Shown: positions 1 through 7,645 of the stretch, piece by piece
Layout: every line of letters begins with the position of its first letter
Position numbering within the stretch: position 1 is the first letter of the stretch
Assembly: GCF_051131135.1 (NCBI RefSeq)
Contig: NZ_CP151274.1
Location: 1,262,528-1,326,527 of the forward strand
Length of the DNA stretch: 64,000 nt
Source of the DNA: Thermogladius sp023256015
GTDB taxonomy: Archaea > Thermoproteota > Thermoprotei_A > Sulfolobales > Desulfurococcaceae
Direction: 5' to 3'
Program-made: the position numbers and the translations under genes
The notes under the pieces: generated by a model
The model's database searches: none
What the model was told of the DNA's origin: nothing
The model's input: only the letters and a program-made list of their open reading frames with translations

Positions 1-70
1 TGTGCCCGAGCTTAGACAGCTCGTAGAGGAGCTCGGGGTGTATGATCTGGGACTTCAACAACGCCTCCAC
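1..70 (-). CDS. FucU/RbsD-type sugar mutarotase/pyranase, N-terminal fragment
   Basis: The gene runs off the left edge and only about 23 codons are visible. From the GTG at 70 the frame reads a short helix and then IIHPELLYELSKLGH, the N-terminal signature of the FucU/RbsD family, whose members interconvert anomers of fucose or ribose; the final His is the conserved catalytic one. An in-frame TGA at 79-77 limits the start to the GTG at 70 or the TTGs at 61 and 58. An AT-rich element at 95-104 is placed for a nearly leaderless start. Substrate is unknown, and the call rests on this short motif only. Confidence 0.6.
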   Translation of the reverse strand, partial: MEALLKSQIIHPELLYELSKLGH

Positions 71-94
71 CCAACTTCATAATCTGCCCCCAAG

Positions 95-104
95 CTATAT
101 TACT
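95..104 (-). promoter_or_regulatory. Possible TATA box for the FucU/RbsD-like gene
   Basis: On the minus strand this reads AGTAATATAG, centred about 29 bases before the GTG at 70. It overlaps the 3' end of the preceding gene. Spacing fits an archaeal TATA element giving a leaderless transcript; no other support. Confidence 0.3.
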
Positions 105-369
105 GCAACCCCGGGCCGCCGCCCTCGAGAGAGAGCACCAGGTAGCTCTCACCCAAGAGCTCCCTCCCGAGAATTCTCCCGACATGCTCGCGGTCCGTGA
201 CCAGCGCTCTCCGCTTGCTCACCAGCTCCCTGAAGACGTCCTCGGGGAGTACCTCCCTCGCCCTCTCCGGGCTCATCGAGGCCTCCTCTACGCAGTGGTG
301 GATGTCAGCTATGAAGTGCCTGGGGAACGGGGGCCTGTACTCCCTCGGGGTGCACTTGTAGACTCTCAC
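100..369 (-). CDS. Hypothetical 89-aa protein at the end of the hydrogenase operon
   Basis: This small, charged, soluble protein starts with GTG at 369, four bases after the stop of the hydrogenase small subunit, so it is probably the last gene of that operon. I do not recognise the family. It has one Cys (residue 6) and one His-rich patch near residue 24 (DIHHC), giving a possible metal-binding CxxH-like surface, but no classical maturation-protease or HypA/HypC motif. A role in hydrogenase assembly is only a guess from position. Confidence 0.5.
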   Translation of the reverse strand: MRVYKCTPREYRPPFPRHFIADIHHCVEEASMSPERAREVLPEDVFRELVSKRRALVTDREHVGRILGRELLGESYLVLSLEGGGPGLQ

Positions 370-373
370 AACC

Positions 374-844
374 TCACTCGCTGTACGCCACCTCGCTCTT
401 GACCTTCTTCTCGACTAGGCCCTTGAAGAGGGCGACGGCGTACAGTATGCTCTCGGGCCTAACGGGGCAGCCCGGGACGTAGTAGACGCCGTCCACCTTC
501 ACCCCGCGGGCCTCGAGGACCTTGAGCAGCTCCCTCACCCCGCCTATCGTCGAGTAGGTGTCGTGCCATATACCGCCGCCGACGCCGCACGAGCCTAGCG
601 CTATGATGTACCTGGGCCTGGGCATGGCCTCTATCGCGTTGACGACCTTGGGGAGGGCCTCGATAGTCACTGGGCCGGTTAAGAGTATCACGTCGGCCTG
701 CCTGGGCGAGGGGACGAGCTTGACGCCGAACCTCTCCGCGTCGAACCACGGCGTGAGGGCGTCGAGTACCTCGATATCGCAGGCGTTGCACCCACCGGTG
801 TTGAGGTGGTATACCCATATGCTCCTCTTGACGCTCTCAGACAC
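374..844 (-). CDS. Group 4 [NiFe] hydrogenase small subunit (NuoB/HycG/MbhJ-like)
   Basis: 156 aa, NuoB-like. It carries the proximal [4Fe-4S] cluster that passes electrons to or from the [NiFe] site. Four cluster ligands are visible: Cys19 and Cys22 in GGCNACDIE, Cys86 in ALGSCG and Cys126 in PGCP. The CxxC spacing of the first pair is that of membrane-bound energy-converting hydrogenases rather than the CC pair of respiratory complex I. The protein is short, as is usual for HycG/MbhJ, with no signal peptide, so the peripheral arm faces the cytoplasm. Its start overlaps the end of the ferredoxin subunit by eight bases. Confidence 0.92.
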   Translation of the reverse strand: MSESVKRSIWVYHLNTGGCNACDIEVLDALTPWFDAERFGVKLVPSPRQADVILLTGPVTIEALPKVVNAIEAMPRPRYIIALGSCGVGGGIWHDTYSTIGGVRELLKVLEARGVKVDGVYYVPGCPVRPESILYAVALFKGLVEKKVKSEVAYSE

Positions 845-1349
845 CGCCCCTCCTCCTCGCGGCCGCCTTCAGCACTCTCGCCCTCCGGCACTCCGGGCAC
901 TCGTTGGCGTAGTACTCCGACACAGCGGACTTCTCGGTCACGTACTCGACCATCCTCCTCGTGGCGAACCCGCTGCCGCACTCCCGGCACTCAGCCCTCC
1001 TGTGGACCGTGTAGTTGAAGAGGTCCTCCACCTTGTCGGTGGCGAGCTCGAACTCACGCGTGCCGACGATTGCCTTGACAGGGCAGACGTCGACGCACCT
1101 CCAGCAGAATATACACCTGCCGACGAAGTACCTTATCACGAGCCTGTCGGGGGACTCCATGAGCTCCAGTGCGTTGGGCGGGCAGGCCTTGACGCACGCC
1201 CCACAGCCTATGCACTTGGACGCGTCTATCTTGATAGCCCCCCTGAAGTCGCTCGTGACGAGAGGCTCCTGGTAGGGGTACTTCACTGTGACCCTCCCCT
1301 TCTCCGAGGCGACGACTATCAGCTCCACTGGCTTGAGTACTCTCACCAC
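837..1349 (-). CDS. Hydrogenase ferredoxin subunit (HycF/MbhN/NuoI-like) with C-terminal CxxC pairs
   Basis: About 170 aa from the GTG at 1349, chosen because GGAGGTG lies eight bases upstream and the extended frame to 1424 only duplicates the end of the large subunit in another register. Two [4Fe-4S] motifs, CIGCGACVKACP and CIFCWRCVDVCP, form the wire between soluble donors and the small subunit. After them come two CxxC pairs (CRECGSG and CPECRRA), a zinc-ribbon-like site. It overlaps the large subunit stop by seven bases, so the two are translationally coupled. Confidence 0.88.
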   Translation of the reverse strand: MVRVLKPVELIVVASEKGRVTVKYPYQEPLVTSDFRGAIKIDASKCIGCGACVKACPPNALELMESPDRLVIRYFVGRCIFCWRCVDVCPVKAIVGTREFELATDKVEDLFNYTVHRRAECRECGSGFATRRMVEYVTEKSAVSEYYANECPECRRARVLKAAARRRGGV

Positions 1350-2965
1350 GACGCCCCCACCTCCAGCCTCTCCACCACCCCGTCGTCCCTTACGACGACT
1401 ACGCGGTCGGTGCACGAGAAGCACGGGTCTATACTGGCGATGGTGAGCGGGGCGTCCGCGAGTCGCTGGTCCCTCAGCATGACCTTTAGAGCCGGTATGT
1501 TCGCGTAGGTCGGGGCCCTGACCCTCCAGCGGTAGGGCCTCCCGTCACCCGTGAGGACGTAGTGTATGTCGCCGCCCCTTGGGGCCTCCACGACCTGGAC
1601 GCCCACTCTGCCCGGGGGTATCTCGACCTTTTCGGCCATGATCGGCCCCTTGGGCAACTTGTCGAGCAGCTGCTCTATGATCGAGACGGACTCGAAGACC
1701 TCCTCCACTCTCACGAGGACCCTCGCCATGTTGTCGCCCTCGGTGTAGACGGGTACTCTGAACGAGGCGTACTTGTAGGCGGCGTAGGGCAGGTCCCTCC
1801 GCGCGTCCTTGTCTATCCCCGAGGCCCTAGCCACGGGCCCCTCGACCCCCAGCCTCCGCGCGTCCTCCTTGGGGAGTAGGCCGGTGCCCGCCAGCCTCCT
1901 CTTTACGTTGGGGGCCGAGACAGCGATCTCGACGACTCTCTTGAAGTCCTTGACGAGCCCCCCTAGCTCGGAAAGCACCTTGCTCTTCTTCTCCTCGTTG
2001 ATGTCCCTCCTCACGCCCCCCACGAGGTTGATCCCGTAGGTCTTCCTACTGCCGGTCAGCGTCTCTGCCAGCACCATGGTCCTCTCCCTGACGCGCCACA
2101 TGTGCATGAAGCCCGCGTCGTAGCCCAGTAAGTGGAAGGCGACGCCTAGTAGTAGCAGGTGGCTGTGGAGCCTCTCGACCTCCAGTACTATAGACCTTAT
2201 GAACTGCGCCCTCTCCGGGACGTCCACCCCCGCGGCCTTCTCCACTGCGAGGGCGTAGCACGTGCTGTGCTCGAAGCCGCATATCCCGCATATCCTCTCC
2301 GCGAGGAAGTTGACCTGCTGGTAGTTCATCCTCGACTCCGCGAGCTTCTCAATACCCCTGTGTACGTGGAACCCCCTGTACCTCACGTCTACGACCCTCT
2401 CCCCCTTGACGTAGAGCTCGAAGTACTCCGGCTCGTGCAGCGCCGGGTGGTAGGGGCCGAGCGGGACTGTGCCCACCTCCTTCCTCAGCGCGACCCTCTC
2501 GCTCCTCGCGAGCGAGACGTCGGGCCTGCTCTTGTAGTCGAACTCCTTCCTCAGGGGGTGGACGCCCTCGGGCCACCAGTAGGGTAGGACGAGCCTCTCC
2601 AGCCTCCTCCCCTCGAACCTTATACCCAGCATGTCCCAGGCCTCGAGCTCGCACCAGTCGGCCGCCGGGACCACGTCCGCGATGCTCGGCGCTACGGGGT
2701 TCTCAGGGTCTAGGTAGGACTTCAACGCTATGTAGAGGCCGCTCCTGTCGTCTGTGAACAGGTGAGTTATGGAGAAGTGGTTGTTCAAAGGCCTCTCGTC
2801 CGTCCCCACGCACGTCCTGAAGCTCGCGCCGTACTCGTTGAAGATCTTGTCGGCTATGGGCCTCAGGTCGGAGGGGTCGACAACCAGGTGTACCGTGTCA
2901 CCGTGGGCGACCCACTTACCTCCCCGCTCCTGGGCCAGCCTTACGTATTCCTCTACCCCGGGCAT
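1343..2965 (-). CDS. [NiFe] hydrogenase large subunit with fused NuoC-like domain (HycE-type)
   Basis: 540 aa. Residues 1-150 are a NuoC/30-kDa-like domain and residues about 165-540 the NuoD-like catalytic subunit, the fused layout of E. coli HycE/HyfG rather than the split MbhK-MbhL of Thermococcales. Both CxxC pairs that hold the Ni-Fe centre are intact: Cys226/Cys229 (RICGICG) and Cys515/Cys518 (DPCFSC), so it should be a working hydrogenase rather than a complex-I or Mbx type. The C-terminus stops 22 residues after the last Cys with no long extension, as in group 4 enzymes that lack the cleaved tail. Confidence 0.93.
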   Translation of the reverse strand: MPGVEEYVRLAQERGGKWVAHGDTVHLVVDPSDLRPIADKIFNEYGASFRTCVGTDERPLNNHFSITHLFTDDRSGLYIALKSYLDPENPVAPSIADVVPAADWCELEAWDMLGIRFEGRRLERLVLPYWWPEGVHPLRKEFDYKSRPDVSLARSERVALRKEVGTVPLGPYHPALHEPEYFELYVKGERVVDVRYRGFHVHRGIEKLAESRMNYQQVNFLAERICGICGFEHSTCYALAVEKAAGVDVPERAQFIRSIVLEVERLHSHLLLLGVAFHLLGYDAGFMHMWRVRERTMVLAETLTGSRKTYGINLVGGVRRDINEEKKSKVLSELGGLVKDFKRVVEIAVSAPNVKRRLAGTGLLPKEDARRLGVEGPVARASGIDKDARRDLPYAAYKYASFRVPVYTEGDNMARVLVRVEEVFESVSIIEQLLDKLPKGPIMAEKVEIPPGRVGVQVVEAPRGGDIHYVLTGDGRPYRWRVRAPTYANIPALKVMLRDQRLADAPLTIASIDPCFSCTDRVVVVRDDGVVERLEVGASW

Positions 2966-3835
2966 CTACACCACCAGCCCCACGAAAGCGCCCGCTATGA
3001 GGACAAGGTAGAGCTTGACAAGGGACTTGAACGCCGTGTCGACTCTAGCCCTTCCCATGAGAGTCGAGGCGAGCCCGTACAACGCCCACACGCCGGCGAG
3101 TGACGCCAGGTAGGCCAGGGGCGCCAGCGGGCCGCCCGGGCCCGCGGCCATTGCCACGAGGGACAGGGGTATCAGCTGCGAGAGGGACCTCGACAAGAGG
3201 AGGTTGTAGAGGGCGAGGAACAGGGCCTTGCCGCTCAGCTCGATGAACCCCCCTGAGGCGATCTCGGGCTCGGCCTCGCTCAGGTCGAACGGAGTCCTCC
3301 GGCTGGAGACGTAGCTCGCTACAAGGACTGCGGAGAACGAGAAGCCGGCTGCCACGTAGCCCCAGAGACCCGGCCGGGACGAGAAGGAGACCGAGTAGAG
3401 GACTACTCCTAGGACCATGAAGGGCTCGTTGGCGAGCGACACGAAGACTTCCCTGAAACCTCCTATAACACTGTATGGGTTTGGGATGATTAAATACGAC
3501 AACGCTAGCGCGGCTTGCGACGTGAGGTAGAAGACCAAGGTGTAGACGACGTACGCGGTGTTGAGCGTGGCGAAGTACATGTAAGCGCTGAACACGCCGA
3601 GTGCTGTCAGGACAGCGGCCGTCGACGAGAGGTAGAAGTAGTATGGTATCGAGCCGAAGACGCGCGTCTCCTTCCTCAACAGCTTGAGGGCGTCGAGTAG
3701 AGTCTGGGTGACCGGCGGGCCGATCCTGGAGTGGACCCAGGCCTTTACCTTCCTCTCGACGCCGTCCATGAAGAGCGGCAGGACTAGTGTGGCGGACGTG
3801 GCGATAGTGGCTGCGAGGACCTCCTCCACGGCCAT
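2966..3835 (-). CDS. Membrane anchor subunit (NuoH/HycD/MbhM-like)
   Basis: 289 aa with about eight hydrophobic segments. It has the NuoH hallmarks: the acidic and basic loop DGVERKVKAWVHSRIGPP near residues 23-43 and the FDLSEAEPEIASGG loop near residue 190, which in complex I line the quinone-site and ion-channel entry. It docks the hydrogenase arm to the membrane arm. I take the ATG at 3835; a GTG at 3838 is directly upstream. The start overlaps the TGA of the preceding gene, and the large subunit follows without a gap. Confidence 0.92.
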   Translation of the reverse strand: MAVEEVLAATIATSATLVLPLFMDGVERKVKAWVHSRIGPPVTQTLLDALKLLRKETRVFGSIPYYFYLSSTAAVLTALGVFSAYMYFATLNTAYVVYTLVFYLTSQAALALSYLIIPNPYSVIGGFREVFVSLANEPFMVLGVVLYSVSFSSRPGLWGYVAAGFSFSAVLVASYVSSRRTPFDLSEAEPEIASGGFIELSGKALFLALYNLLLSRSLSQLIPLSLVAMAAGPGGPLAPLAYLASLAGVWALYGLASTLMGRARVDTAFKSLVKLYLVLIAGAFVGLVV

Positions 3836-4116
3836 CACCTAAACAGCAGCGATGCGAGCACTACTACCACGAAGACTATACACGACCAGATGGCCGCCAT
3901 GATCATGGGCTCTATCATCCTCACCTGTATCTTGTTCAAGACAACCGCCAGCCTCTCGAATACGTAGGAGACTGTGGAGAACACCCTCTCGCCCAGCCTC
4001 ATGGTGAAAGACGTGACGTCTAGGAGGGTCAGCCCCCTCCTCCTGAGCCTGCTCACCGTCTTCTCCTTAAGCTCCTCCAACACCCTGCCTATAGACGACT
4101 TGAAGTAGGACGTCAT
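3835..4116 (-). CDS. Small single-pass membrane protein resembling the NuoL tail (MbhI-like)
   Basis: 93 aa with a long amphipathic helix (about 1-65) and one C-terminal transmembrane segment (about 72-92). In Mbh complexes a separate small protein, MbhI, corresponds to the lateral helix and last membrane helix of complex I NuoL. Size, topology and position right after the antiporter subunits fit that role, but sequence similarity was judged by eye only. The start overlaps the upstream antiporter stop by four bases (ATGA). Confidence 0.55.
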   Translation of the reverse strand: MTSYFKSSIGRVLEELKEKTVSRLRRRGLTLLDVTSFTMRLGERVFSTVSYVFERLAVVLNKIQVRMIEPMIMAAIWSCIVFVVVVLASLLFR

Positions 4117-5630
4117 AGCTCGACACCCGTAGCCCAGGGCTTCTCCTCTGGTAACGCGGCCCTCCTGAGATGGAGCCCGATGACGAAGGGAGCGAGGGCT
4201 GCGTAGGACACGAGCACGAAGACTGCGGGGGCAGACGGCAACAGGAGCGCGAGAACCGGGCTCGCGATTATTAGACCGGAGAGGAACCTCTCGCTGACCA
4301 CCTCGAGCCTCCCCACCTCCGGCTTCTTAAGCCCGGCCCTGGCTGGCGAGGACGTGTAGGAGGCCACCAGCTTGACGCTGTAGATCACCGAGAGAACGCT
4401 CGAGACCACCAGGGCGGCCGCGACCACAAGCGCCCACCAAGCGGGGCCCTCGGGGGAGGCCGCCCGGCTCAGCGCAACTGTCAAGACGGCGTATATGGTG
4501 AGGGCCTTCATAGTGAACCCGAGCGTGGGCGGGGCGCCGGCGAGGCTCATGGCCGCCACGACCGCGGGCGTGGTGGCCTCCGGGGCCACGCTGTCCACGT
4601 AGCCGAGGTCGTAAAGGTTGTGCGAGCCGGCCACCTGCTCTAGGAGCCCCGCGTTGAGGAAGCCGAGCGTCTTCGTCAAGCCGTGGTAGAAGACGTAGAG
4701 GACAGCCAGAAGAGCCGTGTCCACGGGTAGTAGGCCCCTTAGGCCTAGTAGGACCGTTATCACCCCGGTGTGGCCTATGGTGCTGTAGGCGAGCAGCCTC
4801 TTCAGGTCGTCCTGGGCGGACGCGGCCAGGAAACCGTACAGCGACGAGACCAGGCCCTGGGCGACCAGGACGGCGTTGACCACCGCCGGGTACTGGAACA
4901 GGGTCTGCGTCATGAGGAGCATGAAGGCGCCTAGCTTCACGACCAGGCCGCTGAGGATGGCGGAGCCGTGCGAGGGGGCCTCCGGGTGGACGATCGGTAG
5001 CCACATGTGAATGGGGAACTGGGCTAGCTTGGCCGTGAAGCCGACCACGAGTAGCAGGGCGGGGAGGAGGCCCACGCTCGCGGGCGTTGCCGCGAGCTCG
5101 CTGAAGCTCGCTGTGAACGCCTCGTAGACGCCTGTGCGGCCCGAGACGAGCACCCAGAAAGTGAACAGGGAGAGGTCGCAGGGGAGCATGCTCAGAACTA
5201 TGTACGTGACGGCCACTCTGTAGTTCTCCATCCCCTTCTCGAGCAGGATCACGAGGAGGAGGACGAGGTCTAGTGTGAACCAGGCGACGAATAGCTCGAT
5301 GAGGTTGACCGAGGAGAACGCCACTTCGAGCAGGACTAGGCTGAGGTCTATGACGGCCTGAGGGTACGAGGCCGAGCCGTACACGATCCTGTAGTAGTCC
5401 TCGTTGTGCAGGCTCACGCCGATCGAGACGAGGAAGGAGAGGACCAGGAAGAAGTACTGGAACCACAGGAGCCCGTAGGGAGCGTAGACCAGGGAGACCA
5501 GCGGCACCGCGAAGCCCGCCAGCCTCAGCGCCCTGCTGAGCCTCGGGCGCGAGTCGACCGAGAGGGCCCCCGCTAGCACGAGCCCCATTGAGAGGGCGTC
5601 GACCAGGGCCTTAAGCAGGGGCTCGGGCAA
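4113..5630 (-). CDS. Antiporter-like membrane subunit 2 (NuoN/NuoM/HyfF family)
   Basis: 505 aa, about 14 hydrophobic segments, proton/sodium-translocating family PF00361. Visible landmarks are the conserved TM7-8 block KLAQFPIHMWLPIVHPEAPS with the pump Lys and the discontinuous-helix proline, and the DDLKRLLAYSTIGHTG block. It contributes an ion channel to the hydrogenase membrane arm. It overlaps the preceding antiporter gene by 20 bases. Confidence 0.9.
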   Translation of the reverse strand: MPEPLLKALVDALSMGLVLAGALSVDSRPRLSRALRLAGFAVPLVSLVYAPYGLLWFQYFFLVLSFLVSIGVSLHNEDYYRIVYGSASYPQAVIDLSLVLLEVAFSSVNLIELFVAWFTLDLVLLLVILLEKGMENYRVAVTYIVLSMLPCDLSLFTFWVLVSGRTGVYEAFTASFSELAATPASVGLLPALLLVVGFTAKLAQFPIHMWLPIVHPEAPSHGSAILSGLVVKLGAFMLLMTQTLFQYPAVVNAVLVAQGLVSSLYGFLAASAQDDLKRLLAYSTIGHTGVITVLLGLRGLLPVDTALLAVLYVFYHGLTKTLGFLNAGLLEQVAGSHNLYDLGYVDSVAPEATTPAVVAAMSLAGAPPTLGFTMKALTIYAVLTVALSRAASPEGPAWWALVVAAALVVSSVLSVIYSVKLVASYTSSPARAGLKKPEVGRLEVVSERFLSGLIIASPVLALLLPSAPAVFVLVSYAALAPFVIGLHLRRAALPEEKPWATGVEL

Positions 5631-7134
5631 CGCCGGTCACCACCCTGGCGGTCTGTAGCAGGGAGACCAAGAGCGGGATCGGGAGCGTCGACACGGCCAG
5701 GGCTGCAAGCCACCCCGGCCCGCCCAGGCCCTGTAGTAGCAGGGCTGACGGGGCGAGGCTCAGCAAGCCCATCGCCAGAACCGCGGCTTCAAGCGGGGTG
5801 TTCGGTTGCTTGAACTCGAGGGGCGGCCTCCTGGACCTCATGCTCGCCGTGTACACCGAGAGGACCCTCACCCCCACTACTGCGGAGAGGGCTATGTAGA
5901 GGGCGGCCCCCGCTAGGGCCGCGACCGCTGGAGGGCCGCCTCCCTCGACGACGCCGCTGAGTAGCAGGTACATCGACAGGAGCTTCGCTAGGAAACCGAC
6001 CGTGCCGGGCACTCCGATGAGTGTGTACACCGCTATCAGCACTCCCGGGCTGGAGGTCCTGAGCTGTTGGGAGACGCCCGCGAGGCCCTGGATGTACCTC
6101 GTCCCGTACGCGAGCTCTATTAGCCCCATTCCGCAGAACAGGACGGTCTTGTAGCCCATCTGCATTAGCATTACGAGCACTACGGCCACCAGTAGGAGGG
6201 TGCTAATAGGGCTGGACAGGTAGAGCGCGAAGAGCAAGGCTGTGAAGCCGTTGGTCAGGATAGTCGTGTACGCCAGCATTATCTTGCCGTCTCTCTGCCC
6301 CAGCGCCTCCAGTCCCGCGTAAGCGATGGAGGACAGGCCCATGGCCAGCAGGAGGTAGGCCAGCGACTGCGACCAAGCCGTAAGGTCGACTATCTCGCTC
6401 AGCCTGAGGAGCCCGTAGAAGCCGAGGGGCGTCGTGAGGCCGCTTAACAGGGCGGACGCCGGCGAGGGCGCTGTCGAGTGGGCTCCCGGCAGCCAGAAGT
6501 GGAGGGGGAAGAGAGCCGCCTTGGCGACGAACCCGGCGAGGAGGAGGGCTAGGAGCACCGGGCTTGAGACCTCCACCACCGGGGTGGCGCCGGCGAAGGG
6601 CTGGTACAGGGCGTTCGGGGAGTATGACGACACGATCGACGGGACGGAGAGAACGATGAGCGTGAACGCGGTTATCTCGAAAGCGGTCGTTGAGGTGAGC
6701 AGGTACCCCCTAGCAGCTCTCAGCGACCCCTCCGTCGAGTACTCCTCGCCGATCCTGACGAGCACGAAGCCGATTATCTCCATGAAGCTCCAGGCTATGA
6801 CGAATAAGATGAGGTTCACCGCCAGGTAGGTCAACGATATGGAGAAGCCGAACAGCGAGACCAGCAAGGGGAGGGACCTCGGTAGCCTCTCCGCTTCAAC
6901 GTAGTAGGTTGTGTAGAGCGTGACGACAACTACTAGAGCGAAAGACGTCACGGAGAGTACCAGCGACACCCAGTCGACTACCGAGTAGTTATACAGGAGG
7001 AGCGCGGCGAAAGCGAACAAGCATGCCGATGAGAGAGCCGGGAGCAACCCGGCTGGGCCGCGCCTGCCCGCCGAGAGGGCGAGGGCCACTACGCTGAGCG
7101 CCAGGGCCGGGGCAGCCGCGTGGAGGGCGTCCAT
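5611..7134 (-). CDS. Antiporter-like membrane subunit 1 (NuoL/NuoM/HyfB family)
   Basis: 507 aa, about 14 hydrophobic segments. The family block KAALFPLHFWLPGAHSTAPS and an acidic TM5 residue (FMEIIGF) are present, together the Glu-Lys pair used for ion translocation in complex I-like antiporter subunits. It differs clearly from the subunit at 4113-5630 and from the MrpD at 8884-10455, so it is not a recent duplicate. ATG start at 7134, eight bases after the ferredoxin stop. Confidence 0.9.
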   Translation of the reverse strand: MDALHAAAPALALSVVALALSAGRRGPAGLLPALSSACLFAFAALLLYNYSVVDWVSLVLSVTSFALVVVVTLYTTYYVEAERLPRSLPLLVSLFGFSISLTYLAVNLILFVIAWSFMEIIGFVLVRIGEEYSTEGSLRAARGYLLTSTTAFEITAFTLIVLSVPSIVSSYSPNALYQPFAGATPVVEVSSPVLLALLLAGFVAKAALFPLHFWLPGAHSTAPSPASALLSGLTTPLGFYGLLRLSEIVDLTAWSQSLAYLLLAMGLSSIAYAGLEALGQRDGKIMLAYTTILTNGFTALLFALYLSSPISTLLLVAVVLVMLMQMGYKTVLFCGMGLIELAYGTRYIQGLAGVSQQLRTSSPGVLIAVYTLIGVPGTVGFLAKLLSMYLLLSGVVEGGGPPAVAALAGAALYIALSAVVGVRVLSVYTASMRSRRPPLEFKQPNTPLEAAVLAMGLLSLAPSALLLQGLGGPGWLAALAVSTLPIPLLVSLLQTARVVTGVARAPA

Positions 7135-7141
7135 ACACCCG

Positions 7142-7639
7142 CTACCTTAACGCCTCGAACCTAGCCTTTGCCATCGACTCCGCTATCCTCTTCTTGCCGG
7201 CCTCGTAGACGAGGGCCTCCTCACCGTACAGGATAGCGCCGGCCGGGCACATAGACACGCAACCCGGTGTCAGCCCCGTCTCCCTCAGCGGCTTGCACAG
7301 GTCGCACTTGCTGGAGACCTTGAGGACGGGTTCCAGCTCCGGGATGCTGAACGGGCAGGCGTAGAGGCAGGCTAGGCAGCCTATACACTTGCTCTTCTCC
7401 ACGTACACCGCCCCGGACTGGTCCCTCGTCATGGCGCCGGTCGGGCAGACCTCTACGCAGGGTGCCTTCGAGCAGTGGAAGCACGAGAGGGGTATGTCCA
7501 GACCCAGCGATGTCCTGTACACCTTGATGAACGGCCTGCCGTCGTGTAGGAAGTCGCACGCCGCCTCACACGCGCCGCAGCCTATGCAGGCTCCCAGGTC
7601 TATTACCCTAAGGTACTTGGGCTGGGGAGCGGACGCCAC
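7142..7639 (-). CDS. Four-cluster ferredoxin, HycB/HydN/CooF-like electron-input subunit
   Basis: 165 aa with sixteen cluster cysteines in four groups: Cys18/21/24/28, Cys53/56/61/65, Cys85/88/91/95 and Cys112/115/127/131. This is the HycB-type polyferredoxin that links formate dehydrogenase, CO dehydrogenase or another donor enzyme to an energy-converting hydrogenase. Start is the GTG at 7639. Here it lies between a flavoprotein and the membrane subunits, with no formate dehydrogenase gene in the window, so the flavoprotein is the likely partner. Confidence 0.88.
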   Translation of the reverse strand: MASAPQPKYLRVIDLGACIGCGACEAACDFLHDGRPFIKVYRTSLGLDIPLSCFHCSKAPCVEVCPTGAMTRDQSGAVYVEKSKCIGCLACLYACPFSIPELEPVLKVSSKCDLCKPLRETGLTPGCVSMCPAGAILYGEEALVYEAGKKRIAESMAKARFEALR

Positions 7640-7645
7640 GCGGGC

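Noticed and set aside
4327..5466. A 379-codon open frame antisense-shifted inside the second antiporter gene, and similar long frames at 558-1508, 2046-2654 and 9503-10255
   Set aside because: They are rich in Arg, Pro and Gly, have no family motifs or start signals and lie fully within genes with clear motifs; GC-rich sequence makes such shadow frames common.
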